DNA from: Posidoniimonas corsicana
GTDB lineage: Bacteria > Planctomycetota > Planctomycetia > Pirellulales > Lacipirellulaceae
Direction: 5' to 3'
Assembly: GCF_007859765.1 (NCBI RefSeq)
Contig: NZ_SIHJ01000001.1
Location: 3,015,056 to 3,079,055 of the forward strand
DNA length: 64,000 nt
Shown: positions 43,146 to 52,438 of the stretch, in pieces
How positions within the stretch are numbered: the stretch's first letter is position 1
Layout: every line of letters starts with the position of its first letter
Notes under the pieces: model-generated
Seen by the model: only the letters and a program-made list of their open reading frames with translations
The model's database searches: none
What the model was told of the DNA's origin: nothing
Program-made: the position numbers and the translations under genes

Positions 43146-43386
43146 AGTGTCGGTCCGGAGGCGTGCAGGGGAGGGTGGTTGTCCGCCCCGGAAAGGGCGG
43201 TCGCAACGGGTCCGTTGAGGTGCGCAAATGGGTTAGAATGATGCGCTGCAATCCGTCAACGATGTGTTCAAAATAGCACGATTGGACCTCGGGGTAAGGC
43301 GGGGGCCCTTTGCGTTTGGCGCTGCCAAGACGAGGCCACCCCGATCCCCCCAGCCTCGAACGCCGGCCCTCTCCCGCCGCCGCCGC
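43146..43386. promoter_or_regulatory. Divergent promoter region between the kinase gene and the symporter operon
   Basis: The 241 bp separate the head-to-head kinase and symporter genes. An in-frame GTG at 43264 would extend the symporter by 41 basic, proline-rich residues without protein character, so the region is probably non-coding. No operator palindrome was spotted. Confidence 0.4.
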
Positions 43387-44859
43387 TTGCCTCACACCAC
43401 GATCCCGCTGCTCGACTGGCTGATTATCGTCTGCTACCTGGCTGGCAGCACGGCCATTGGTCTGTTCGCTTCCAAGGCGCCCAAGTCGGCCGAGGGATAC
43501 CTGGTGGGCGGGCGTCACCTCAGCTGGTGGATGCTGCTGCTGTCGATCGTCGCCACCGAGACCAGCACGGTCACCTTCCTGAGCCTGCCCGCCAAGTCGT
43601 TCCTCGACGGGGGCAACCTGACCTTCCTGCAGCTCACCTTCGGTTACATCACGGGGCGGCTGCTGCTGACCTGGCTGGTGCTGCCGATCTTCTTCTCCGG
43701 CTCGTACCTCACGGCGTACGAGGTGCTGCAGAACACGTTCGGCAAGAACGTCCGCAGCTTCGTGTCGTTGCTGTTCCTGGTGATGCGGAACTCGGCCGAC
43801 GGTCTGAGGCTGCTGCTGACCGGGCTGCTGATCGGCGAGGCGACCGGTTTCGACTTCAACGTGTGCGTGCTCGTGCTGGCGGTCTGCACCGCGATCTACG
43901 CCGGCGTGGGCGGGGTGGCGTCGGTGGTGATCAACGACTGCCTGCAGTTCGCGATGTACATGATCGGCGCGGCGGTCGTGATGACCATGCTGCTGACCGA
44001 CGCGCCGGGCGGCTCGGGCGAGGTGTGGCGTTTCGCGGGCGAGACCGGCCGGCTTCGTCTGTTTGATTTTGACCCGTCGATCTTCACGTCATCCATCACC
44101 TTCTGGTCGGGGCTGATCGGCGGGGCGACCCTGACGATGGCGTCGCACGGCGCGGACCACATGATGGTGCAGCGGTACCTGTGCGCGCGGTCGCAGCGTC
44201 AGGCCGGGTGGGCGGTGGGCCTGAGCGGCCCGGTGGTCGCGTTGCAGTTCACGCTGTTCTTGATGATCGGCATCGGGCTGGCCTACTGGCAATCGGCCGG
44301 CGCCCTGGGGTACGACGTCACCCGCGGCGACCAGGCGTTGATCGGGTTCGTGGTGCACAAGCTGGGCGTCGGGCTGCGGGGCCTGGTGATTGCGGCCGTG
44401 CTGGCGGCTTCGATGTCGACGCTCTCCAGCTCGCTGAACGCGTCGGCCGGCGTGCTGGTCAGCGACCTCGGCAAGCGGTTCCTGCCCGACATGACCGACC
44501 GCGGGATGCTCTTCGGCGCGAAGGTCGCGACCTTCGTGTTCGCCGCCGTGCAGGCCGGTGTGGCCATTGGCGCCTACTACAGCCTGGCCCCCGACAGCGC
44601 CGTGATCGATGCGGTGCTGGGCATCGCCGGGTTCTCCACCGGGATCGTACTAGGCGTCTTCCTGCTGGGCGCGGTGCTCGGCCGGGCCAGCGAGGCCGCC
44701 GGCATGATTGGCATCACCCTCGGCCTGGCGTGCTGTTGCTACGCAAAGTTTGGGATCAACGTCAGCTGGCCCTGGTTTTCGTTGATCGGCGCCTCGGTCA
44801 CATTTGTTGTCGGGTACTTGGTCGCCCAGGCGACCCCACCAGAGCCGGAACCATCATGA
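43387..44859 (+). CDS. Sodium:solute symporter (SSS family)
   Basis: About 490 residues and 13 membrane helices, starting at TTG 43387 directly before the first helix ('TTIPLLDWLIIVCYLAGSTA'). Family features are 'GYLVGGRHLSWWMLLLSIV', 'ATETSTVTFLSLPAKSF' and 'GADHMMVQRYLCARSQRQA'. It should import a solute with Na+. The ligand is not readable; SSS members carry sugars, sialic acid, amino acids or vitamins, and the peptidoglycan enzymes in the same operon suggest an amino sugar or wall-derived amino acid. Its TGA overlaps the ggt start (ATGA). Confidence 0.85.
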   Translation: MPHTTIPLLDWLIIVCYLAGSTAIGLFASKAPKSAEGYLVGGRHLSWWMLLLSIVATETSTVTFLSLPAKSFLDGGNLTFLQLTFGYITGRLLLTWLVLPIFFSGSYLTAYEVLQNTFGKNVRSFVSLLFLVMRNSADGLRLLLTGLLIGEATGFDFNVCVLVLAVCTAIYAGVGGVASVVINDCLQFAMYMIGAAVVMTMLLTDAPGGSGEVWRFAGETGRLRLFDFDPSIFTSSITFWSGLIGGATLTMASHGADHMMVQRYLCARSQRQAGWAVGLSGPVVALQFTLFLMIGIGLAYWQSAGALGYDVTRGDQALIGFVVHKLGVGLRGLVIAAVLAASMSTLSSSLNASAGVLVSDLGKRFLPDMTDRGMLFGAKVATFVFAAVQAGVAIGAYYSLAPDSAVIDAVLGIAGFSTGIVLGVFLLGAVLGRASEAAGMIGITLGLACCCYAKFGINVSWPWFSLIGASVTFVVGYLVAQATPPEPEPS

Positions 44860-46604
44860 GCAAGACAAGACAGACCTTCTGGCCACTGCTTGCGGCCGCC
44901 GCCCTGCTCGCCCCAAGCGAAGCCGTCGCGGCGCCAGAAGAGCGCACGGTCGCTGTTGCCACCGTCAACCCGCTGGCCACCGACGCGGCGCTGGAGATCT
45001 ACCGCCAGGGCGGCAACGCGGTGGACGCCGCCATCACCGCCGCGCTGACGCTGGGTGTGGTCGACGGCCACAACTCGGGTATCGGCGGCGGCTGCCTGAT
45101 CCTGGTGCGGACCCCAGAGGGCGAGTTCCTGGCGATCGACGGACGCGAGACCGCGCCCGCGGCCGCCAACCGCGACATGTACCTGCGGGACGGCCAGGCG
45201 CGTCCCGACCTCAGTCAAACCGGCCCGCTGGCCTCCGGCACGCCGGGCGCCGTGGCCGCCTATGCGCTGCTTTCAGAGAAGCTCGGCGCGTTGCCGTTCG
45301 CCGACCTGCTGGCGCCGGGCGCGCAGCTCGCCGAAGACGGGTTTGTCGTGTCGCGCAGCCTGGCGTCGGCGCTACGCAGCAAGGCGCGAACGCTCCGCCG
45401 CTTCCCGGCCTCGGCCAGGGAATTGCTGGGCGACGACGGCCATGCCCCCGCCGCGGGCGACACCGTGACCCGCCCCGACCTGGGCCGCACCTACCGCAAG
45501 ATCGCCTCCGAAGGGCCTGACTGGTTCTACCGCGGCGGGTTCGCCCAGGCGACTGACAAGTGGATGCGCGAGAACGGCGGCATCATGACCGCGAGCGACC
45601 TGGCCGGCTACGAAGCCAAGCTCCGCAACCCGATCCGCAGCGAGTACCGCGGCCGCGAGATCGTGGGTTTTCCGCCGCCGAGCTCCGGCGGGGTGCACGT
45701 GGCGCAGATGCTGAACATGCTCGAGGGCTATGAACTCGACCAGCTGTTCGCAGAGGACCCCGCCCAGGCGAAGCACCTGGTCGCCGAGGTGATGAAGCTG
45801 GCGTTCGCCGACCGCGCGTACTGGCTAGGCGACTCCGACTTTGTCGACGTGCCCCGCCGGCTGGCGTCGAAGGAGTACGCCCGGCAGCTAGCGGCCAAGA
45901 TCTCGCTCGACCACGCGACCGATGTCCCGGCCCACGGCGAGCCGGCCCAGTGGCGGCAGGACCTGTTCGGGCGGCACACCACGCACATCGCCGCCGCCGA
46001 CTCCGACGGCTACTGGGTTGCGATCACTGCAACCGTGAACACGTCATTCGGATCGAAGGTAGTGATCCCCGGCACGGGCGTGGTGATGAACAACGAGATG
46101 GACGACTTCGCCATCCACCCGGGCACGCCCAACGCCTTTGGCCTGGTCGGCGCCGAGAACAACTCGGTAGCCGCCGGCAAGCGTCCGCTCTCTTCGATGA
46201 GCCCCACCATCGTGCTGGACGAGCGCGGCGAGCCGCTGCTGACAGTCGGCGCCGCCGGCGGGCCGAAGATCATCACCCAGGTGCTGTGGGCGATTGTGAA
46301 CACGGTCGACCGAGGCATGTCGCCCAACAAGGCAATCGCCGCCCCCCGCGTGCACCACCAGTGGCGGCCTGACGTTGTGAGCTACGAGACTGCCACGCCC
46401 GACGAAGAGGTTGCAAGACTCAAAGCGTTCGGACACCGGGTGGCGCCGCTCGGATCAGGCGGCCGCGCCCAGCTTATCGCCCGGGACCCGGAGAACGGGT
46501 TCGTGGCGGTCTACGACCCCCGCATCAAGGGCAAGGCGACCGTCGAGAACCTGCCCGCGACCCCGGCAGAGGCCACTCCCCTAGAACCCGCCGCAGCGAA
46601 CTAG
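44856..46604 (+). CDS. ggt: Gamma-glutamyltransferase
   Basis: A 582-residue precursor with a signal peptide ('LLAAAALLAPSEAVA'), start ATG 44856 overlapping the symporter stop. The N-terminus 'VATVNPLATDAALEIYRQGG' and 'NAVDAAITAALTLGVVDGHNSGIGG' are typical. The autocatalytic cleavage site and nucleophile Thr are in 'FGRHTTHIAAADSDGYW' (second Thr), and the oxyanion-site 'RPLSSMSPTIVLD' and 'AAGGPKIITQ' follow. Gamma-glutamyltransferases act in the periplasm on gamma-glutamyl bonds such as glutathione. In this operon a gamma-D-Glu peptide from the cell wall is an interesting possible substrate, but that is inference. Confidence 0.93.
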   Translation: MSKTRQTFWPLLAAAALLAPSEAVAAPEERTVAVATVNPLATDAALEIYRQGGNAVDAAITAALTLGVVDGHNSGIGGGCLILVRTPEGEFLAIDGRETAPAAANRDMYLRDGQARPDLSQTGPLASGTPGAVAAYALLSEKLGALPFADLLAPGAQLAEDGFVVSRSLASALRSKARTLRRFPASARELLGDDGHAPAAGDTVTRPDLGRTYRKIASEGPDWFYRGGFAQATDKWMRENGGIMTASDLAGYEAKLRNPIRSEYRGREIVGFPPPSSGGVHVAQMLNMLEGYELDQLFAEDPAQAKHLVAEVMKLAFADRAYWLGDSDFVDVPRRLASKEYARQLAAKISLDHATDVPAHGEPAQWRQDLFGRHTTHIAAADSDGYWVAITATVNTSFGSKVVIPGTGVVMNNEMDDFAIHPGTPNAFGLVGAENNSVAAGKRPLSSMSPTIVLDERGEPLLTVGAAGGPKIITQVLWAIVNTVDRGMSPNKAIAAPRVHHQWRPDVVSYETATPDEEVARLKAFGHRVAPLGSGGRAQLIARDPENGFVAVYDPRIKGKATVENLPATPAEATPLEPAAAN

Positions 46605-46606
46605 CG

Positions 46607-49015
46607 ATGAAGATGCATCAACTCCGTACAATCCTGTTGGTCACCGCTGTGCTGGCCGCGTCCGTATGCCCCGCGCAGGATGACGAGCCCGTCGTTTCGC
46701 TGGGTCCGGTCGCGGTCGGCGGCCGCCCCACCGGCGCGTTGTCCGGGAAGATTGTGTACGTGCACGGCGGGCACGGCTACACCGCCAACAACGACCGCGA
46801 CGGGTCGTGGACCACGCAGCGGCCGCTGCTGCTGGGCATGGTCGAGGACCTTGGCAACAAGGATCAGATGGACTTCTTCGTCGACCACATCTTCCGCGCC
46901 GGCGCGACCGTGGTTCCCTTGCGACCGGTCGGCGACCAGCCACTGGAGGTCGTGATGGACAACACCGACCCCGGCGTCACCTTCAAGGGCGACTGGCGGA
47001 CCGGGCTCGGGGGGGTCTACTTCGGCCAGGCGGACGCCGAGCCCTACCGCTTCGCCCACACCACCGCCGCCGAAACCGCCACGGCCGAGTACCGCCCCAA
47101 CCTGCCCAAGGCCGGCGTGTGGCCGGTCTACGCGTGGGCGACCGCCGGCGGGAACCGGGCCGCCGACCAGACCTACGCGGTGCACCACGCCGGCGGGGTC
47201 TCCGAGGTGAGCGTCGACCACCGGCGGGTGGGGCACGGTCTGGTTTACCTGGGGTCCTACTACTTCAACGCCGGGACGGACGGCGCCGTGGTGATCGGCA
47301 ACGCGTCGCGTGAGCCGGGGTCGGTGGTCATCGCGGACATGATCCGGTTCGGCAACGGGCGTGGCGACACCGATCGCGGCGGCGGCGTTTCGGGTCAGGA
47401 CCGCGAGACCGAGTCGGGCCTGTACTGGATCGCCTGGCACGTGGCGCGCTCGCAGGGGATCGAGACCGACAGCTACCGCCAGATCCGCGCCGACCAGTCG
47501 GCCACCGTGTCGGCGCCGCCGCGGTACTCGAAGTTCATGAACAACGAGGCGGAGGGGCCGGCCGAGGACCGGGTGTTCGTGAGCTTCCACTCCAACGCCG
47601 GGTCGGGCAAGAACCGCGGCGTGCTGGGGCTCTACAACGGCAACAACTACGCGACCTCGCGGACGCCTCACCAGTTGCTGCTCGCGGAGACGCTCGCCCG
47701 GGAGATCAACGAGAACCTGATCGCGCAGCCCGGCGTGTTCGAGCACGACTGGTACGACCGCGGCAAGGTGGTGACGCTCGACCGGGCCGACATCGAGTTC
47801 GGCGAACTGAACAACAAGTACATCGACAACGAGTTCGACGCCACCATCATCGAGACCGGCTTCCACGACAACGAGCAGGACTCGCAGATGCTCCGCGACC
47901 CGCGCGTGCGGGACGCCATCGCGAAGGCCGCCTGCGAGGGACTGATCAAGTACTTCCACGAAATCGACGGCGGGCGGACGCCGGTGGTCGCGCCGCCGGC
48001 GGCGGTTACCCACCTGCGCGCGACCGCGCCGCGCGACGGGGTTGTCACCCTGGCCTGGAACGCCCCGAAGAGCGGCGCCGCCAGCGGCGGTCGCCCGGCG
48101 GGTTACGTCGTGTACACATCGACCGATGGCAGGTCCTTCGACAGCGGCCGCCGCGTGCCGGGCGGGGCGACGTCGACCTACAGCGTGGCGGGGCTGGACG
48201 CCAAGCGGCCGTGCTTCTTCCGCGTCGCTTCGTACAACGCGGGGGGCGTCTCTACGCCGTCCGAAGCGTTGCCGTGCACGCCACGGTCGCAGGGACAACG
48301 CGTGCTGGTGGTCGACGGCTTCGACCGCTGGGACCGCCACATGAACGCCACCCAGCCGCACTACCAGGGCGGCCAGGCCGACCGCGTCCGCACGCGGGTC
48401 GACAACCCACGACTCGCCGCCGCGGTCACCACCACGGCCATCTGCGACGCCAACGCCAACGTCATCGTCGAGGGCGCCGCCAACGAGGCGGTCGCCGGCG
48501 GGCTCGTTTCGCTCAACGACTACGACGCCGTGTTCTGGGTGCTGGGCGAGGAGTCCTCCCACGACCGCACCTTCGACGACCGCGAGCAGCAGCTCGCCGC
48601 CGCGTACCTGTCGGGCGGCGGCAAGCTGTTCGTGTCGGGGGCCGACCTCGCGTGGGACCTCGACAACCTCAATCACGGCCGCGACTTCTGCCGCGGGGTG
48701 TTGCGCATGGAGTTTGTCGCCGACTCGCCTGCCGCCTCCGATGCGTCGGGCGCGACCGGATCCGCCCTGGACGGCGTGCACGTTGTGCTGCCGCAAGACG
48801 CCGTGTCTGCCGCGGCCCCGGACGCCGTGCGCGCCGCAGGCGGCGGCCGGGCGGCGTTGACCTTCGGCGGCAGCAAGCTCGCCGCCGCCGTGCAGCACGC
48901 CGACGGCCAGCAGCGCGTCGTGGCGATGACCATCCCGCTGGAGTTGATCCCGGACCCAGCCGCCCGTTCCCAGATCGCCGCCGCCGCTCTGCGGTTCTTC
49001 GAACTCGGCGACTGA
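46607..49015 (+). CDS. Exported N-acetylmuramoyl-L-alanine amidase with golvesin-type insert
   Basis: An 802-residue paralogue of the 18.8-kb amidase, 2 nt after ggt. A signal peptide (about 1-24) replaces the LEPR-XLL motif. The split amidase domain shows 'VYVHGGHGYTANN' near 53, 'VSFHSNAGSGKNRGV' near 325 and 'ETGFHDNEQDSQMLRDPRV' near 418, with the golvesin-type insertion between ('VDHRRVGHGLVYLGSYYF'). An FN3-like domain (about 465-565) and a domain starting 'RVLVVDGFDRWDRHMN' (about 566-800) complete it. The second golvesin domain, dockerin and tail of the paralogue are missing. It should release stem peptides from glycan for the peptidases that follow in the operon. Confidence 0.88.
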   Translation: MKMHQLRTILLVTAVLAASVCPAQDDEPVVSLGPVAVGGRPTGALSGKIVYVHGGHGYTANNDRDGSWTTQRPLLLGMVEDLGNKDQMDFFVDHIFRAGATVVPLRPVGDQPLEVVMDNTDPGVTFKGDWRTGLGGVYFGQADAEPYRFAHTTAAETATAEYRPNLPKAGVWPVYAWATAGGNRAADQTYAVHHAGGVSEVSVDHRRVGHGLVYLGSYYFNAGTDGAVVIGNASREPGSVVIADMIRFGNGRGDTDRGGGVSGQDRETESGLYWIAWHVARSQGIETDSYRQIRADQSATVSAPPRYSKFMNNEAEGPAEDRVFVSFHSNAGSGKNRGVLGLYNGNNYATSRTPHQLLLAETLAREINENLIAQPGVFEHDWYDRGKVVTLDRADIEFGELNNKYIDNEFDATIIETGFHDNEQDSQMLRDPRVRDAIAKAACEGLIKYFHEIDGGRTPVVAPPAAVTHLRATAPRDGVVTLAWNAPKSGAASGGRPAGYVVYTSTDGRSFDSGRRVPGGATSTYSVAGLDAKRPCFFRVASYNAGGVSTPSEALPCTPRSQGQRVLVVDGFDRWDRHMNATQPHYQGGQADRVRTRVDNPRLAAAVTTTAICDANANVIVEGAANEAVAGGLVSLNDYDAVFWVLGEESSHDRTFDDREQQLAAAYLSGGGKLFVSGADLAWDLDNLNHGRDFCRGVLRMEFVADSPAASDASGATGSALDGVHVVLPQDAVSAAAPDAVRAAGGGRAALTFGGSKLAAAVQHADGQQRVVAMTIPLELIPDPAARSQIAAAALRFFELGD

Positions 49016-49044
49016 CCTTCCCCCACCCCACAGCCGACCCCGCC

Positions 49045-50262
49045 ATGAAGTACCTTGCCGCCCTGCTGACGATCGCCTGCGCCATGCCCGCCGCCGCCCA
49101 AGACCCCGAGCCGATCGTGCTGACGGACAAGGCGCGGCAGATCCACCAGCGGGTCCCGGTGGCCGACGGCCACAACGACCTGCCGTGGGAGATCCGCACC
49201 AAGGGCGACTCGAACCTCGACACGCTCGACATCAGCCAGCCGCAGCCCACGCTGCACACGGACATACCCCGCATGCGCAAGGGCGGCGTCGGCATCCAGT
49301 TCTGGTCGGTCTGGGTGCCGGTCAGCACCAGCCGGCGGGGGACCTCGCTGCGGACCACGCTCGAGCAGATCGACCTCGTGAACCAGATGGTCCGCCGCTA
49401 CCCCGGCGAGCTGCGTCTGGCGCTCACCACCGACGATATCGATCAGTGCCTGGCGGACGGCAAGATCGCCTCGCTCATCGGCGTTGAGGGCGGGCACTGC
49501 ATCGAGGGCTCCATCGCCACGCTGCAGCAGCTCTACAAGCGCGGCGCCCGCTACATGACGCTGACCCACTCCGACTCACTCGACTGGGCCGACTCGGCGA
49601 CCGACGAGAGCCGCGCCGGCGGCCTGTCGGAGTTCGGTAAGGAGGTCATCCGCGAGATGAACCGGCTGGGCATGATGGTCGACATCTCGCACGTCTCGCC
49701 GGAGACCATGCACCAGACGCTCGACACGACCGCCGCGCCGGTGATCTTCTCGCACTCCTCCTGCCGCGCGGTGGCGGACCACCCCCGCAACGCCCCGGAC
49801 GACGTGCTCAAGCGTCTGCCGGAAAACGGCGGCGTGCTGATGATCAACTTCTTCTCCGGCTTTGTCGTGCCGGCGGCGACCGACAACTACACCTACAAGT
49901 TCAACCTCCGCAAGCAGCTCGCCGAGGAACTGGGCGACGACGAACGGGCGATCCGGCGCCGGATGAACCAGCTCACCGCCGACATGCCCATGCCCGCCGG
50001 CACCATCCACGACGTGCTGGACCACATCGACCACGCGGTGAAGGTGGCCGGGATCGACCACGTCGGCCTCGGCTCCGACTACGACGGCGTGAGCGTCCTC
50101 CCGGCGCAGCTCGAGGACGTCAGCTGCTACCCGTACATCACCCAGGGCCTGCTCGACCGCGGCTACAATGAAGAGCAGATCGGCAAGATCCTCAGCGGCA
50201 ACATCCTCCGCGTGATGAAGGCGGTCGAGGAGCACGCGGCCCAACTGAAGCAGCAGCAGTAG
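49045..50262 (+). CDS. Exported membrane dipeptidase (peptidase M19)
   Basis: A 405-residue renal-dipeptidase-family enzyme with a signal peptide ('LAALLTIACAMPAAAQ'). The binuclear zinc site is spread over 'VADGHNDLPWEI' (HxD), 'ASLIGVEGGHCIEGS' (bridging Glu), 'VDISHVSPETM' and 'VIFSHSSCRAVADHPRN' (His ligands), and 'HVGLGSDYDGV' (Asp). M19 dipeptidases tolerate D-amino acids at the C-terminal position, which fits wall dipeptides such as X-D-Ala. It is the fourth gene of the symporter/ggt operon, 30 bp after the amidase. Confidence 0.92.
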   Translation: MKYLAALLTIACAMPAAAQDPEPIVLTDKARQIHQRVPVADGHNDLPWEIRTKGDSNLDTLDISQPQPTLHTDIPRMRKGGVGIQFWSVWVPVSTSRRGTSLRTTLEQIDLVNQMVRRYPGELRLALTTDDIDQCLADGKIASLIGVEGGHCIEGSIATLQQLYKRGARYMTLTHSDSLDWADSATDESRAGGLSEFGKEVIREMNRLGMMVDISHVSPETMHQTLDTTAAPVIFSHSSCRAVADHPRNAPDDVLKRLPENGGVLMINFFSGFVVPAATDNYTYKFNLRKQLAEELGDDERAIRRRMNQLTADMPMPAGTIHDVLDHIDHAVKVAGIDHVGLGSDYDGVSVLPAQLEDVSCYPYITQGLLDRGYNEEQIGKILSGNILRVMKAVEEHAAQLKQQQ

Positions 50263-50294
50263 CACGTTCGCACCACCGACCCAACGGCGCACCG

Positions 50295-51359
50295 ATGTAC
50301 CACCCCCTGCCCCTCCGACCCGCCGCGGCCCTGCGAGCCGCCACGCTCGCCCTCGTGCTGGCCGTCCCGCTAACCGCCCCTCCGGCTGCATACGCCGAGG
50401 CGCCCATCAAGCCGGCCGCGCTGCGCCCCGGCGACACGATCATGATGATCGCCCCGGCGGGCGAGCTGAACGAGACCCGCATGACGCTGGCCGCCAAGCG
50501 GCTGCGCGAGATGGGCTTTGAGGTCATCGTCCCCGACGACCTCTTCCGCCGCCGCGGCTACAACGCCGGCACCGACGAGCAACGCGCCGACGAGCTCATG
50601 CGGGCGTTCCGCGACCCGGACGTCGACGCCATCTTCCCGGGCACCGGCGGGTTCGGCGTCACGCGCATGCTGCACCTGGTCGACTGGGACGTGGTGCGGG
50701 CGAACCCCAAGATCGTGATCGGCTTCAGCGACATCACCGCGCTGCACCTCGCGCTCGCCGCCAAGGCCAACCTGGTGACGTTCCACTCGCCCAACCCGCA
50801 GTGGGGGCTCGGTTCGGACAGCAACCTGGCGGACTTCTCCGCCAAGTATTTCTGGCGGTGCCTGCTCGCGTCGGAGAACGAGGAAGAGCAGGGTTTCACC
50901 TACAAGCTCCCCAAGAAGAACGGGCCGCTGGTGCCGCTGGCCCCAGGCGTGGGCGAGGGGACCGTGACCGGCGGCAACCTGACGCTTGTCGCCGCCACGC
51001 TCGGCACGCCCTACGAGATCGCCGCCGACGGCAAGATCCTGTTCCTGGAGGATGTCGGCGAGGCGCCGTACCGCATCGACCGCATGCTCAGCGAGCTCCG
51101 GCTGGCGGGCAAGCTCGACAAGCTGAGCGGCGTGGTGCTGGGCCAGTTCCGCGGCTGCGAGGACGACGACGACCGAGGCGGCCTGTCGCTGCAGCAGGTG
51201 TTCGACGACTACTTCCGCGGCGCGGCCTACCCGGTGGTGAGGAACTTCGCCGCCGGGCACGTGCCGCTCAACGCGACCATCCCGTTCGGCGTGCCCTGCC
51301 GGCTCGACGCCGACTCGCTGACGTTCGAGGTGCTGGAAAACCCGGTTTCCGTCCGATGA
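50295..51359 (+). CDS. LD-carboxypeptidase (peptidase S66), exported form
   Basis: A 354-residue S66 peptidase with a signal peptide (about 1-34, '[18 protein letters not shown]'), unlike the cytoplasmic copy at 12.1 kb. The catalytic segments are '[15 protein letters not shown]' (Ser), '[18 protein letters not shown]' (Glu) and '[15 protein letters not shown]' (His). Export suggests it trims D-Ala from tetrapeptides or related L,D bonds outside the cytoplasm. Its TGA overlaps the dapF start (ATGA). Confidence 0.9.
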   Translation: MYHPLPLRPAAALRAATLALVLAVPLTAPPAAYAEAPIKPAALRPGDTIMMIAPAGELNETRMTLAAKRLREMGFEVIVPDDLFRRRGYNAGTDEQRADELMRAFRDPDVDAIFPGTGGFGVTRMLHLVDWDVVRANPKIVIGFSDITALHLALAAKANLVTFHSPNPQWGLGSDSNLADFSAKYFWRCLLASENEEEQGFTYKLPKKNGPLVPLAPGVGEGTVTGGNLTLVAATLGTPYEIAADGKILFLEDVGEAPYRIDRMLSELRLAGKLDKLSGVVLGQFRGCEDDDDRGGLSLQQVFDDYFRGAAYPVVRNFAAGHVPLNATIPFGVPCRLDADSLTFEVLENPVSVR

Positions 51360-52225
51360 CGACCCCCACCGGCTGCGAGGCGAAGCGGATGCGGTTCACC
51401 AAGATGCACGGCGCCGGCAACGACTACGTGTACGTCAACGGCTTCTCGGAACAGCTACCGGACGAGCTGCCGAGCCTCGCGCGCGCTGTCTCCGACCGGC
51501 GTTTCGGCGTCGGCGGCGACGGCCTGATCCTGATCCTCCCGTCCGACACGGCCGATGTCCGCATGCGGATGTTCAACGCCGACGGGTCCGAGGCCGAGAT
51601 GTGCGGCAACGGCATCCGCTGCGTCGTAAAGTACGCCTACGACCACGGGCTGGCGCCCCAGCCGGTGGTCCGGGTCGAAACCCTCGCCGGAGTGCTCACC
51701 GCCGAGGCGGCCCTGCACGACGGCAAGGTTGACCGCGTGCGGGTCGACATGGGCGAGCCCCGCCTATCGCCCCCCCAGATCCCCACCACGCTCGGCGGCG
51801 AGCAAGTCATCAACACGACGATCGACGTTGACGGCCGGTCGGTTGAGGCCACCTGCGTGTCGATGGGCAACCCGCACTGCGTGGTGTTCGTCGACTCCGC
51901 GACCGACGACCTGGTGCTCGGCCTTGGGCCCAAGCTCGAGAAGCACGCGGTCTTCCCCGAGGGCGTGAACGTGGAGTTCGTCGAGGTGCTCTCCCCCACC
52001 GAGGTGCGGCAGCGCACCTGGGAACGGGGCTCCGGCGAGACCTGGGCCTGCGGCACCGGCGCGTCGGCCGTCTGCGTGGCGGGCGTGCTGACCGGGCGCA
52101 CCGAGCGGCGGATCCTCAACCACCTGATCGGCGGCGACCTCGAGCTGGAGTGGTCAGCCGGCGATGGCCGCGTGCGGATGACCGGCCCCGCGGTCGAGGT
52201 CTTCAGCGGCGAGTGGCCCTCCTGA
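51356..52225 (+). CDS. dapF: Diaminopimelate epimerase
   Basis: A 289-residue PLP-independent epimerase interconverting LL- and meso-diaminopimelate. Both catalytic cysteines are visible: '[14 protein letters not shown]' and '[15 protein letters not shown]'. '[14 protein letters not shown]' is the family N-terminus. ATG 51356 overlaps the LD-carboxypeptidase stop; ATG 51389 would remove 11 residues and is equally family-like. DapF normally belongs to lysine and peptidoglycan synthesis; as last gene of a wall-peptide degradation operon it may recycle meso-DAP, although simply being the biosynthetic gene is possible. Confidence 0.93.
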   Translation: MTTPTGCEAKRMRFTKMHGAGNDYVYVNGFSEQLPDELPSLARAVSDRRFGVGGDGLILILPSDTADVRMRMFNADGSEAEMCGNGIRCVVKYAYDHGLAPQPVVRVETLAGVLTAEAALHDGKVDRVRVDMGEPRLSPPQIPTTLGGEQVINTTIDVDGRSVEATCVSMGNPHCVVFVDSATDDLVLGLGPKLEKHAVFPEGVNVEFVEVLSPTEVRQRTWERGSGETWACGTGASAVCVAGVLTGRTERRILNHLIGGDLELEWSAGDGRVRMTGPAVEVFSGEWPS

Positions 52226-52438
52226 CGCGCAGCCGAACCCGCGCGGCGACTCGGTTGTCCAATACGGTTAAATGCACCCTGCTCCGCATCTTTGTTAACG
52301 CGCTAACGTTTTTGCAGGCGCCACCAGATCGGTCATCCGCAAGACAATTGCCCGGCTACCGCACCCGCCGTATAGTTAGCCACCCCGCCTAGCTTGGCGC
52401 GCCTCTTGCGCCACCCACCGCCTCCCCGCGACCCACCT

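Noticed and set aside
44181..44855. Long N-terminal extension of gamma-glutamyltransferase
   Set aside because: Lies within the symporter gene in another frame; ATG 44856 starts a clear signal peptide.
48211..49044. Extension of the M19 dipeptidase frame
   Set aside because: Overlaps the amidase gene and is Arg-rich; ATG 49045 opens a normal signal peptide.
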